64,000 nucleotides of DNA from Saccopteryx bilineata (Eukaryota > Chordata > Mammalia > Chiroptera > Emballonuridae), in assembly GCF_036850765.1 (NCBI RefSeq), contig NC_089490.1, positions 105,766,574 to 105,830,573 of the forward strand. The letters are read 5' to 3'. The position numbers and the translations under genes were made by a program. How positions within the stretch are numbered: the stretch's first letter is position 1; each line of letters begins with the position of its first letter. Below the pieces are notes generated by a model. The model was given only the letters and a program-made list of their open reading frames with translations, made no database searches and was not told the DNA's origin. Of this stretch, positions 1 to 10,576 are shown one piece after another.

Positions 1-61
1 GAACCGGCAACCTCAGCATTCCAGGTCGACGCTTTATCCACTGCGCCACCACAGGTCAGGC
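1..61 (-). mobile_element. SINE type 3 (short bat tRNA-SINE), head only, cut by window start
   Basis: On the minus strand this reads as the 5' tRNA-like head of a short bat SINE (GCCTGACCTGTGGTGGCGC, then the B-box region GGTTC). The same sequence recurs in full copies at 16617, 45182, 57283 and 63142. The 3' part and tail lie before base 1. Confidence 0.8.
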
Positions 62-460
62 TTACGCTGCCTTCTAAGGTAAAGAAATGTATAGCAGGAC
101 CTCATTTTCAGAAACAGGGAAGTGGCAGTTCAGTGTTGAGAAAATGATACAAAGGACTGTCACAGCAGTCGTGCCATTGGCTCTGTCCCCCGCACTCTTA
201 GGGTAAGGCCAGAACGGTCATCTCCGTGTGAGAGATGAGGACAACAGGCTCAGGGAGGTGAATGGATTCAGCTGAGCCCAGCCTCCCAGTCAGCGGCAGT
301 CTGGGGCTCAAAAACAGGTTTTCTGGCCCCCCCGACTACTGTTTATTTGTGATGGGGAGTTAATAAGAGAAGGCAGGATCCCTACGGTACAAGTCAGATT
401 TCTCCAAAGAAATGGAACCAAGAGAATGTGTTTACGTGCATATCTACAGAGAGAATTTTT
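62..460. other. No gene or clear repeat recognised
   Basis: Ordinary intergenic sequence. I see no convincing reading frame and no repeat that I can name. Confidence 0.5.
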
Positions 461-606
461 TAAGGTTTATGTTATTGATTTTAGAGACAGGAAGGGAGAG
501 AATGACGGGAACATTGATCTATTCCTGTTTGTGCCCTGATTGGGGATCAAACTGGCAACCTCTGCGCTTCAGGATGATGCGCCAATCGAGTTATGCGGCC
601 AGAGCT
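461..606 (-). mobile_element. SINE type 4 (Ves-like, short) fragment
   Basis: Read on the minus strand it begins with a tRNA-like head containing CGATTGGCGCATC and a B-box-like GAGGTTGCCAGTTTGATCC. It ends in an A-rich tail with AAATCAATAA. A similar element in the opposite direction is at 24141-24319. It is immediately followed by a younger type 1 SINE. Confidence 0.65.
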
Positions 607-616
607 AGAGAGAGGT

Positions 617-617
617 T

Positions 618-660
<43 letters not shown>
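617..660. repeat. (TTTA)n microsatellite
   Basis: About eleven TTTA units. They form the tail of the adjacent minus-strand type 1 SINE. Confidence 0.95.
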
Positions 661-1014
661 TATTCTAAAGTGAGAAGCAGGAAGGCAGAGACAGACTCCT
701 CCATGCACCTGACTGGGATCCACTCAGCATGCCCACTAGGGGGCAGTGATCTGTCCATCTGAGGCACTGCTCCGTGGCAACCAGAGCCATTCTAGCACCT
801 GAGGTGGAGGCCATGGAGCCATCCTTAGCGTCCGGGCCAACTTTGCTCCAAAGTTGGAGCTTTGGCTGTTTGAGGGGAAGAGAGAGATAGAGAGAAAGGA
901 GAGGGGGAAAGGTGGAGAAGCAGATGGGTGCTTCTCCTGTGCTCTGACTGGGAATTGAACTGGGACTGCTACATGCCAGGCCAACATTCTACCACTGAGC
1001 CAACCAGCCAGGGC
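618..1014 (-). mobile_element. SINE type 1 (Ves-like bat tRNA-SINE), full length
   Basis: On the minus strand it starts with GCCCTGGCTGGTTGGCTCAG, a tRNA-derived head with an A box. A C/T-rich middle follows, then a GC-rich body, the GTCTGTCTCTGCCTTCC end and a (TAAA)n tail. CTAGAGAGAGGTTTTAT on the left and CTAGAGAGAGATTTATT on the right look like the target-site duplication. It inserted beside the type 4 SINE at 461. Confidence 0.85.
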
Positions 1015-2097
1015 CTAGAGAGAGATTTATTCTTAGGAGTTAGCTCACACGTTTGTGGAGGCTTAACAAGTTCAAAATCAGCTGGGATAAGGTCAGCAGG
1101 CTGGAAATGTGGAAAGAGTTGCACTTTGATTCTGAAAGCTATCCAGTGGCAGAATGCCCTTTTGCCTGGGGGAAATCAGTCTTTGTTCTGGTAAGGCCTT
1201 CAACTGATTTGGTGAGGCTCCCCATCACATGAAGGGTAATCTGCTTTACTCAGAGTTTGATTTCAATGTTAACTGCATCACATCCACAAACACCTTCACA
1301 GAAAGATCCAGAATAATGTTTGAACAGATATCTGGGCACTGTGGCCCAGCCAAGTTGACACATTAAATTCATCATCATGCATACATTTATTTAAAAATAC
1401 ACTTCTTAATGATAGCAAAGGTAGCACATATTCAATATAGAAACTTGAACACTGCAAAAATGTAATAAAGAAAAACTTTCAATTCTACTAGGGTCCACTG
1501 GGATAGATATTTCTTACTATCTTAATTCTATGCATATGGACACTTTATATAAAGTAAATGGTTTCATTTCACATTAATGTTTTGCAACCTACCTTTTTTT
1601 TTCATCTTGCAAAACTCCGTGAATTTTCCCCTTGGTTAATAAATACTCTTGTACACCTTGATTTTCAATTCTAGCACAGCAGGTCTGTCTCATGACAGCT
1701 GTAGTGAATGGCTTCCCCTTCTGATCAACATCCTTTCTCCTTTTTCCTGATACTAGCACGGTGACTTTCTTTTAGGGACTTTCCCTCCCCCCACCCCCCA
1801 GTCTATTTGTCTCAGATGGTGCTCTCACCTCTGGACCCGAAGGATGAGCCTAGGGCCAAAGACGTAAATAGCAAGGAGGAGGGTTTCCTTTTCTCTATGT
1901 TGCTAGGCTGGTACACGCTAGGTCTAGGACTCCTGGAGGTCCTTTCTGCCAACACTTGGACTTGATCCTGAAAACAAAGACAGAATAAAGAAATGGACAA
2001 AACCAGACTCCTGATTACATTGCTGGAACACCTGAATCCAACCATGCCTGAGGCTACCCTGCCGTACTTTTCAAGCTATGGAAGACAATAAAGCCAT
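1015..2097. other. No gene; probable old, decayed repeat between about 1345 and 1680
   Basis: The stretch around 1345-1680 is AT-rich and reads like the decayed end of an old LINE or LTR, but I cannot classify it. The rest shows nothing identifiable. Confidence 0.4.
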
Positions 2098-2111
2098 CTT
2101 TTTTTTTTTCT

Positions 2112-2170
<59 letters not shown>

Positions 2171-2182
2171 CTTTCTTTTTTT
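2098..2182. repeat. (CTTT)n microsatellite
   Basis: A long run of CTTT units preceded by poly-T. Reading frames through it, such as KKERKKER on the minus strand, are translations of the repeat and not a protein. Confidence 0.95.
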
Positions 2183-2594
2183 GCCTGAGCCAGTAGTGTT
2201 AGATGTCTCTTTCCCCTAGAAGAGTTCAGAGTCCTATCTGATATGGCCTCATTCCACCTGACATGACTGTACTGTTTTCTTGGTTTTGTTTCCATTTTTC
2301 TGATAATTTACCCACTCCAGACAAGATGCTGCCAGAGGATTTGGAAATGACAAATAAAACTAAGACATACTCCCTGATCAGAAGGAGCCTGTGGTTCAAT
2401 AATTGGGGCCAAGCACACGTTAGTCATCTATAAGGATGTAAATTCTAATATCCTTGTGGGGATTCCCATCAGCTTATGGGAATCAGAACAAGCTTCCCAG
2501 AAAAATAAGCCCTTAACATTGACCTGGAAGGAAGGCGGGGTAGGGTCCGGGGAAGTTTTCAAATTCCTTTTCAGGGTCTAAGAGGATTATCTGA

Positions 2595-2765
2595 CCTGGT
2601 CCAGAACCCCAGCTTAAATGAATGTATATATAAATCACCTGGGCATCTTATTAGAGTGCAAATTCTGATTCAGTAGATCTAGGGGTAGGGCCAAGATTCT
2701 ACAAGTCTCCTGAATTCCTAGGTGAGGCGGGCACTGCTGGTCCACAGGCTGAGCTTTCAGGAGCT
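2595..2765 (+). mobile_element. MER5-like (hAT-Charlie) ancient transposon fragment
   Basis: Contains the hallmark MER5 blocks AATCACCTGGGCATCTTATT and ATTCTGATTCAGTAGATCT, followed by a GGGTAGGGCC-type block. No intact ends were identified. Confidence 0.6.
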
Positions 2766-3269
2766 CTGAGTGGGAGGACCTGGACCTTGACTGCTCCCTC
2801 CAGTCTCATCTCATACCTGCTTCCATCTGACCTCTCTGCCCAACCTCAGAAGTTCCTCTGTGTCCTCCAGCACATCCTCTGACCTGCCTCAGGGCCTACA
2901 ACCCCTCGGTTCCCCGCTTGAACGACTCCTTCCTGCCTTCACACACAGGGGGCTTCTCTCTGACCTCCGCTCAGATCTCTGCATGTCAGACGCACCTTCG
3001 GCACTCTGCCTGCGTCACGTGGTACTCCCCCCCCCCCCACCCCAGCACTCCATGACTTGCAAGCTTTCTTCACATCATCGCGGAGGCAGGAGACAATTCT
3101 GGACTAATGGATGAGCAAAACCTCGAGGGGCTCCGTATCTCGCACATCTGTAATCTGTTCTGGGCATGTGGCCAGGAAGCTCAGCCGAACTGCATCAACC
3201 TGTTTTTACCAGAATCTCTGCAATTATCAGCTTGATTGATGGGCTCACTATCTGCCTTTCCCAGGAGAA

Positions 3270-3382
3270 GGGAAAACCCTGGAAGGCAGAACCCCGTTCA
3301 TCTTGCTCGTTCCTCTCCCCTCAGTGGTGTTGAGCACATGACAGGTGCTCAGCAAATGTTCCCCAAATGAATTAAATGATGG
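3270..3382 (+). mobile_element. L2/MIR-type 3' end fragment
   Basis: Shows the typical L2 3' end layout, with ACAGGTGCTCAGCAAATGTT followed by a GAATTAAATGA-like tail. Short and decayed. Confidence 0.5.
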
Positions 3383-3470
3383 TGTGGATGGGAGATGGAG
3401 CGAAACAGAAAGCAGGAGAAACATTCCTGGCAAAGGGGACATTATGAGGAAAAGCGGGAAATAAAATGAG

Positions 3471-3513
3471 TCCCCCAGGCAATGGTGGCACAGTGGATAA
3501 AGGGTTGACCTGG
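3471..3513 (+). mobile_element. Extra SINE head immediately 5' of a type 2 SINE
   Basis: AATGGTGGCACAGTGGATAA repeats the A-box head of the next element about 43 bases early. This looks like a partial head duplication or a truncated SINE abutting the full one. Confidence 0.6.
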
Positions 3514-3790
3514 GCCCGACCAGTGGTGGCACAGTGGATAGAGTGTTGACCTGAGACACTGAGGTCCCAGGTTCGAAATCCAGAGGTCATCGGCTTGAGT
3601 GCAGGCTCATCAGTTTGAGCACACAAGGTCGCTCACTTGAGCCCAGAGGTCACTGGCTTGAGCAAGGGGTCACTGGCTTGGCTGCCCTGGTCAAGACACA
3701 TATATGAAGCAGTCAGTGAACAACTAAAGTGATGTAACTACAAATTGATGCTTCTCATCTTTCTCCCTTTCTGTCTGTCTTTCTTTCACA
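3514..3790 (+). mobile_element. SINE type 2 (long bat tRNA-SINE)
   Basis: The head GCCCGACCAGTGGTGGCAC is followed by the B box GGTTCGAAATCC. The diagnostic internal CACTGGCTTGAGC blocks, AGTCAGTGAACAACTAA and a CTTCTCATCTTTCTCCC tail come next. It runs into a purine-rich microsatellite. Confidence 0.85.
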
Positions 3791-3966
3791 AAAGAAAGCA
3801 AGAGAGAAAGAAAGGGAGAAAGAAAGAAAAGAAGGAAGGAAGGAAGGAAGGAAGGAAGGAAGGAAGAAAGGAAGGGAGGGAGGGAGGGAGGAAGAAGAGA
3901 GAGAGAGAGAGAGAGAAAGAAAGAAAGAAAGAAAGAAAGAAGAAAGAAAGAAAGAAAGAAAGAGCA
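3791..3966. repeat. Compound (GAAA)/(GAAG)/(GGGA)/(GA) purine microsatellite
   Basis: About 175 bases of almost pure purine on the + strand, with successive blocks of GAAA, GGAA, GGGA, GA and GAAA units. It forms the expanded tail of the preceding SINE. Confidence 0.95.
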
Positions 3967-6334
3967 AGCTTTAAGGGAGGTGCCAGGGCAGGTTCTGAGG
4001 GAAACCTGAGTGAAAATAGAGAAACTACTTGGTCCCTGAGTCTAGTTTGGGAAACTAGGGGAGTTATGTAACCCAAAGTGTGGAGCTTAAGGAAGGGTTC
4101 AGCCTGCGACATGATGACAACAGCAGGGATGTGTCACCTCCTCGCTCAGATCTAGAACAGGGAGCAGAGCGTACCTGTAGGAAGGAGCGCTGTGCGGTTC
4201 TGAGACAGCACACGTTGGTGAGTGACTCACAGGATGTGGTGTGGTGTAGATGTGGTAATTATCGTCCAGAAGCCCTCCAGGATGGAAGTGTTTATTCCCC
4301 CAGTTGTTGGGTGTGTTGGTAGCTGACGGCTGATCGCTGAGTCCCTGCCTCACTCAAAGATATGTCTCCTTCCCTGGAGTTAGCTATTTCCAGTGACTGT
4401 TAGGTGTGTGGTACAAGTCTGAAGTCCCAGCCTAGCCGCAGAGCTCCCCGTGGGATGGGCTGAGACCTTTGTTGTGACTGTTCCCTGTGTCCAATACTGC
4501 TTTCTTCACTCGCTCTACAGAACAGATTTTGTTCCCAAGTGTACCCTGCAATATACGTCCTGCCTGCCAGTCTCCAGCTCTGAGTCTGCTTCCCAGGGAA
4601 CCCAATCGGCGACAGATGGTACGATCTTGGCAGAATGATTTTAAGCCACTAGAATGTCAGGTGTTGCTTTTTGGCTAGAATCTTAGACACGATACTGCAA
4701 ATTTTGAGTACAGAAGCTGAGAGGAAAAATAATGTTCAGAAGGCCTGGCCTCTGGGTCAAAGTTTTCTCAGACATGTCAGCAATATAGAAATTATTGTGA
4801 TACAGTGCTGTATAGTTAATGAGAGGGTGTCTAATAATTTAGAAGAAGCAATGAGCATTAATGATATATATATCATTATATACATATATACATATATATA
4901 TATGGCAGCTGTAATGTGATAGAAAAATATCTGACTTTGTTGATGGCAAAGTTACAGAGTTTGCAAATACTGAGGTCAATAAAAATAAATATATAATTTT
5001 TCCCCATCAAAATCATGTCCCCCCCCCAATTATATGCATGGATTCCCTGGGGGGTCTGAGGACCTTGGGTAAAATAAGTTAGTATTACAATGTCTGTTAA
5101 TACTTTAAGATAGTTAGTTCTAGATGGTATGGTATAAATGTGTGTTAGTGACCCTCTGAGCCAGTGAGGACTCCACACAGCGGGGTGATAAGATAACAGT
5201 AGATCAGAAAGGTACAACTCAAGACTTTCTGTTTTCCTTATCACTGGTCAACACCAGGTGTCTTACCAATTAGCACAGAGAATAGCAAAAGTGGGTTTTT
5301 AATGATAAAATTTGTGGCCAGCAACCCAACAGCAGTTAGAAATGGGCTCCCATTATAAAATGAGCGGTGTTCAAGAGAAGCAAATTGCTGAAATGTTTCG
5401 CGACCCTCTGCACGCTGGGATGCTGGGGCATGAGAATCCAACACGGCTTGTCCTGCGTCCTTAGGGAGGTGCCTGTGTGCTGTCGTGGGGCTGGGGGCTA
5501 GCTGACTGCCCAACAGCAGACACCAGGAAAACAGACTCTGGACTCCGAAATGTGGTTTCTAATCCTCAAGAAAATGTTACCTGTAACGTGTGAGCAAATC
5601 AGCTAAAAAGTCAGGAAGCTGAAACATCACCAGGTTTATAATTATGTGCTATAAACCATTTGTTAACTGCATGTTTCTTAATGAATAAAAATATGTGAGG
5701 TGTGGTGAATTTGGCCTGAGGCACAATTTCAATATTTAGCCAGTAGCATAATGAGGTTGGAGAGAAGTATGTCTCCTCAAACTTTCTGGAAAGTTCTTAT
5801 ATCTATCAAAAAGAGCCCAAGAGGTTGTGCATGGCCCTATTGGCTTAGGTCAGTTTGCAACCAGGACAGTTAAATTGTTATCTACAATTATCGCCACCAC
5901 CAGTACTTGACAAAAGGCAGATTTAGGGGACAGGAGGATGAAGACCTACTGTCAAAGGTCTCAGAGCAAGGTGGGTGGAGATTTCCTGGGGTCATTACCT
6001 AATATACATTCAGAAAATTAACCTGGAGGGAATTTGAGGAGGTCAGGTTTACTCAAATGGCCCCAGAGCATCTGCTTGACTTGGTGCTTTCTTACTCAGC
6101 TCACGTGGACAATTCTTGTTTCCTTGGGATGATTCCGGTCTTAAAAAACAGCAAGCAGGGCTTCCTGACGTGCTCATCCAGAGAAGTGAATTTGAGGAGT
6201 TACTTGAGGAGGGCTTCCATCTGCTCCCTTTGCCCCACTGGGCTTCATCAGGAGCAAAGACAAGTCTCTTTGAGTCTCTTACTTGGAAAAAATATAGAGT
6301 ATTATCAGGAATACATCATTGTTCAAACTAATCT
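3967..6334. other. No gene; (TA)n-rich patch near 4864-4904, otherwise undefined
   Basis: Contains a short alternating TA/CATA microsatellite at about 4864-4904. Around 4090-4640 the sequence looks like an old decayed LTR or similar repeat, but I cannot assign it. I see no spliced or intronless gene. Confidence 0.4.
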
Positions 6335-6402
6335 TTTCTTTCTTCTCTCCCTCCCTCCCTCCTTCTCTCCCTTCCTCCCTCCCTCCCTCCCTTCCTTCCT
6401 TT
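6335..6402. repeat. (CCCT)n / (CTTC)n pyrimidine microsatellite
   Basis: CTCC and CTTC tetranucleotide runs over roughly 65 bases. Confidence 0.9.
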
Positions 6403-6420
6403 TCACCAGTAATCACTTTA

Positions 6421-6752
6421 CAGTCGTCCTTCGCCATATCGCAGTTCACTTTTCGCAGTCTCACTATATCGCGAATTTTTTAATTGTATGTATCTAACTT
6501 TGTATCACGGATTTTTTGCTATATTGAGGGATTTTGCTCTATATTGGTATTTTTATATATTTATTATTTTAATTATTTTGGGGGTAAAATAAGCAAAATA
6601 AGTGTGGGAAAGGTTTATAAGAGTGTGGGGAGGATTTATAAAGCCTTAAAATATATATAAATAATAAAATAAATATAAGGGTTGCTACCTCACAGATTTT
6701 CATCTATCGTGGAGGGTTCTGGAACCTAACCTCCATGATAGGCGAGGGATTT
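6421..6752. mobile_element. Pogo/Tigger-like MITE
   Basis: Starts CAGTCGTCCTTCGCCATATC directly after a TA dinucleotide. It ends in the partly inverted CATGATAGGCGAGGGATTTA. The interior is AT-rich with TATCGC motifs and has no coding capacity. Terminal inverted repeats beginning CAG and a TA target fit Tc1/mariner-pogo elements. The right end is decayed, so the exact border is uncertain. Confidence 0.6.
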
Positions 6753-6949
6753 AAAATCAAGTAACCATCACAAGACTACTAAAGAAAATCATGTTTTAAT
6801 AATATGCTCATACATCCATTAAGTAATAGGAGAGGGGGAAGAGGAGAGAGATGAGCAGGAGCCCAGTCCATGTCACCCAATAAACATCCATCCATCCAGA
6901 AACATACACTATTCATCTGTCCCCTCACCCACTCACTCATCCATTCAGT

Positions 6950-7760
6950 ATGTGAGTTTGACCGTATACCATGTGCCAGTCACTGTGCTAGAGGTCGGAG
7001 CAGAGTGAGGACTAGAAGTAAGGTCTCATGGATCTTAGACTTGTGGGAGAGACAGACATCAAACATATAATTACACAAATTAGTATGTAATTCTAATTGT
7101 GATACATGTTAAGGAAGAAAATAGAGGATAGCGTGAGAATATAAAATGAGGGGAGGGGTGGCATTTAACCTAGACTAGTAGATCAGGGAAGGCCTCTGTG
7201 AGGAGGTGACATTTAATCTGAGACCTAAAGATTAACTCAAACATTAGGAACGGTGCCTAGCAGATGAAGGGTGTGTGCGTGTGTGTGCGTGCGCCTAAAG
7301 CATTCTATGCGGAGCTCGTGTAGCCTTACGGTGTGCTAGTGGACAGGTTGAAGAAGTAAAGAGAAGGCAGTGTGACTGGGCTGGGACAGAAAGGCAGAGT
7401 GGTAGAGAGCAGGCAGGGACTGTGCTGAGAATACACTAACGAATTAGACACAACTGTCCTTGGGGCTTGCCATCAATAGGAGACATCACTGCATGACTGG
7501 GTGAATTTTAGCAAAATAGAGATATCTACCAGGAGGCCCTAAGACTTCAGAAAACAGGGTGGCTGGTACTGCCTAGAGGAGTCAGGGAAGGCTACCAAGA
7601 GGAGGTGATACTTAATCTGGGTGTCAAAGGCTGCGTAGGTGTTTGCTAAGTCAAAACAAAGGCGAAGGGAAGAGCACCTGCAAGGGCCAGGTTAGTAGTG
7701 ACTGGAGCATGGAGTGTGCTACAGGAAATGTCAGGAGATGAGTCAAGACCTACAGCGTGA
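6950..7760 (+). mobile_element. L2 (LINE-2) fragments
   Basis: Contains blocks typical of mammalian L2 3' regions: CCATGTGCCAGTCACTGTGC, then AGACAGACATCAAACATATA, then AGGGAAGGCCTCTGTGAGG followed by GAGGTGACATTTAATCTGAG. A second set of the last block lies near 7575-7620. Strongly decayed. Confidence 0.55.
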
Positions 7761-7924
7761 GTTGAGGGCCAAGGATGTTTATATTTTCTTGTAATAGTAG
7801 TCCATATGTGAATTTTGTCTGCGTTATAGACACACTCAGCTTTCACTTTCTAATTTTAAACACTAAAAATATGGCCATCATCTTTGTTTTCTGGGCTCAT
7901 GAGTGGATTCAATCCTTTCTCTCT

Positions 7925-9180
7925 CCTTACGTAGTTGTTTGTTGGCAGTGGGCTGGAAAGGGCACCGGCCTTAGTGTACACAGACTGTACCACACACCAC
8001 GGGGAGACGAGAGGCTGAGGAGTAGCAGCCTGGAAGCCAGATGAGGCCCCTCCTTCAAGAGGGAGGGAGGGACACGGCCTGGTGTGTTGAGGGGCAGGCT
8101 GAGAACACCTTTGCTTAGTAGGTGTGGTTAAAGATGACCGCGTGGGGTATACTTTCCTGGGCAGGTGAGGGTGCTGGCCAGTGCTTGCTTGATGTATTCC
8201 TCCCGGGCAGCCTTCGGGATCTCCGCTCTGCCCCAGGCCTTCAGAGCCGAGGGCGCAGGGCTTGCTATGGGAGAAGGTCAGCCCATGGCTTCAGCAGGGG
8301 GCCCTTTTTGATTGCTTTGAGGTTGATGGATGCTTCCTCCTCACTCTGACCTCCAGAAAAAAAGGTGATCCCAGGAACAGCAGGGGCACTGTGAGGCGCA
8401 GTGCCGTGACAGTTGCCACGGCAATCTCCTCATTAAAAAGTTTCTGGATACAGGCATGGCCTGGGGTGATCACACAGCTTCGGCAAGGTGCCTTCCAGGT
8501 GGGCATGCTGGTCAGAGCCTGTAGGCTGCAGCCAGCATCTCTTCCATTACACACGGACAGTGCTTCAAGTTGTGGTCCCCACTGGGAGGATCTCAGGCCC
8601 CATGACAAGCATGACACCATTCTACTGGCAGATGCTGACAAAATGGGCCAGAGTATCGGCGTTTTCCATGATACCGAGGGCTGAGGGGCCGCATTCCCCA
8701 AACTTTGGCACACGGCGTCTCTCGGCAAAGTCAGCCCCATCCTTCTTGTACTGGGCACAATGCTCGGACGGCCCATCCAGTCTTGGGTGGTAGTCTTGCC
8801 ATTTGTTCCTGCCAGGGGTACCACACCCTCGTCTACCTTGATGCTCACAACACCACCCTTGGATTTGATAACTCAGGGGAAGGGATGTCCATCTGTCTTC
8901 TGACTGAGCATCTCATGGAAGAGGAGGACACCCCCATGCAGGAATTCACGCAGTCATCGGCGGTCAGAAGCAGCTGGCAGAAGTGCCGGTTCTCCTTGGT
9001 GTTCCCAGGGCTGGTGGACTGCAGCCGCTTGGTATCACTCCCAGTGGACTCACTCTAGCCAGGATGCTCTTGCCCGGAGCCACGATGAGATGCTCTCACC
9101 CAGAGCCACGATGCAGTGAGCAATGTCAGACAGCTCCTCTTTTCTCTCTGGGGTCAGCCCTGGGTACTGGGAGGGCAGGG
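7925..9180 (-). pseudogene. ALDOA: Processed pseudogene of fructose-bisphosphate aldolase A
   Basis: Read on the minus strand, this follows aldolase A from its first residues (about 9178) to its stop codon (TTA on the + strand at 8115-8117). About 190 bases of ALDOA-like 3' UTR continue to about 7925. Recognisable peptide blocks include [19 protein letters not shown] and [12 protein letters not shown], spread over several frames. The real gene is a multi-exon glycolytic enzyme of about 364 residues. Here all coding exons are contiguous, which marks a retrocopy. It is dead: the initiator reads CTG, there are multiple frameshifts and stops, about 35 bases are missing near the C terminus, and a tandem duplication of about 26 bases lies near 9063-9112. 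The polyadenylation signal has decayed to AACAAA. I could not delimit a 5' UTR beyond 9180 or a poly-A/T tract. No LINE was seen to have carried it. Confidence 0.9.
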
Positions 9181-9943
9181 TGCCAGGCAGTTCCCAGCAC
9201 AGGAGAGGGGTGGGTTTACCCAGCGGAGGGTGGTGGGCTGGCGGGTGACTCTGGATTCAATTCTTGTTCTTGGTCAGGTGGACTCTTTTCAATGACCCAA
9301 AAGCAAAGGCTTCTGCAAATGTTCTATTCTTGCAAATGTATTCTGCGCTACTCAGCCTTCAAGTCTGTGATATTTACATAACTCAGAAGACTAAGCTGGG
9401 GGGCATGCCACTGATTAAGCTTTGAGGAATTTATACTTTTCTATTTGGAGAGTTACTGAAGCACAGAGATAATTCTCATATCCTTAAAATCCTCTCGTTA
9501 CATATACTACATTGCCTGGATCTCTCTGGCAGCTTATTATTTCTGGAATATTCACTAATCCCACACATTTTTCTATCCATCTACAACATACCTGGTCTAC
9601 CATTTCTCATCAATAGATTTTATGCATTTGTTTGGGTCAAATGCTAATATTTTAATTATACCAGTTATTAGCTATTCAGTGGAGTTCTGGCTAATTGGAA
9701 GGAGAGCCCTGATTTGTAGGATTTGCCTGCTTCCAGAGACGAATTTAATGGCAGATGCATTGGGTTCACACCCTGGGCCCCAACTTCTGAAGGGCCCTGC
9801 AAAACCCCAACTTTACACTTTTTCTAATGTAAGGGGTCCAATATTTTCTTCTGCACCCAGGGCCTCAACTGACCTTGTATAGTATTTATTAATATTTCCA
9901 TCATACTAATTTCAAGTTACCTATATTTAACAACTGGCTTACA
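9181..9943. other. No gene recognised
   Basis: The segment next to the aldolase pseudogene (9181-9300) may include retrocopied 5' UTR, but I cannot prove it. The rest shows nothing identifiable. Confidence 0.4.
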
Positions 9944-9959
9944 AAATTCTTGAGTATTT

Positions 9960-10288
9960 TTTTTTTACAGGGACAGAGAGAGAGTCAGAGAGAGGGATAG
10001 ATAGAGACAGACAGACAAGAACTGAGAGAGATGAGAAGCATCAATCATCAGTTTTTCGTTGGGACTCCTTAGTTGTTCATTGATTGCTTTCTCATATGTG
10101 CCTTGACTGTGGGCCTTCAGCAGACCGAGTAACCTCTTACTGGAGCCAGCGACCTTGGGTCCAAGCTGGTGAGCTTTTGCTCAAGCCAGATGAGCCCTTA
10201 CTCAAGCTGGCGACCTCGAGGTCTCGAACCTGGGTCCTTCCGCATCCCATTCCAACACTCTATCCACTGAGCCACCACCTGGTCAGGC
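9960..10288 (-). mobile_element. SINE type 2, full length with perfect target-site duplication
   Basis: The minus strand begins GCCTGACCAGGTGGTGGCTC and ends with a GTCTCTATC-rich tail and poly-A. It is flanked by identical AAATTCTTGAGTATTT at 9944-9959 and 10289-10304, so it is a retrotransposed insertion. Confidence 0.92.
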
Positions 10289-10456
10289 AAATTCTTGAGT
10301 ATTTAACAAAGAAGACCCCACTGGAGCTGTGTGATCTTTGTCAATTTATTTACTATCTTTGGGTTTGTTTCCTCATCTGCAAAAGGCGGGTATTAACAGT
10401 GCCTACTTTCCAGGGTGGGTGTGAGCGTTAAACAAGCTGAAGCATCGAAAGCGCCA

Positions 10457-10576
10457 GCCAGAGTGCCTGTGTGCACTCCACACACAGCCAGAGTGCCTGT
10501 GTGCGCTCCACACACAGCCAGAGTGCCTGTGTGCGCTCCATACACAGCCAGAGTGCCTGTGTGCACTCCATACACA
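10457..10576. repeat. 30-bp minisatellite, four tandem units
   Basis: Four head-to-tail 30-base units begin at 10457, 10487, 10517 and 10547. Each starts GCCAGAGTGCCTGTGTGC and ends in a TCCA(C/T)ACACA block. Units differ by only one or two substitutions. The unit length is a multiple of three, so it creates open frames on both strands. These are not evidence of a protein. Confidence 0.95.

Noticed and set aside
3745..4112. Lys/Glu/Arg- and Ser/Phe-rich frames on both strands
   Set aside because: Direct translations of the purine microsatellite. The same applies to frames at 2071-2295 and 55505-55730.
8291..8848. 185-codon minus-strand frame as a real gene
   Set aside because: It is a patchwork of in-frame and shifted aldolase A sequence within a dead processed pseudogene.
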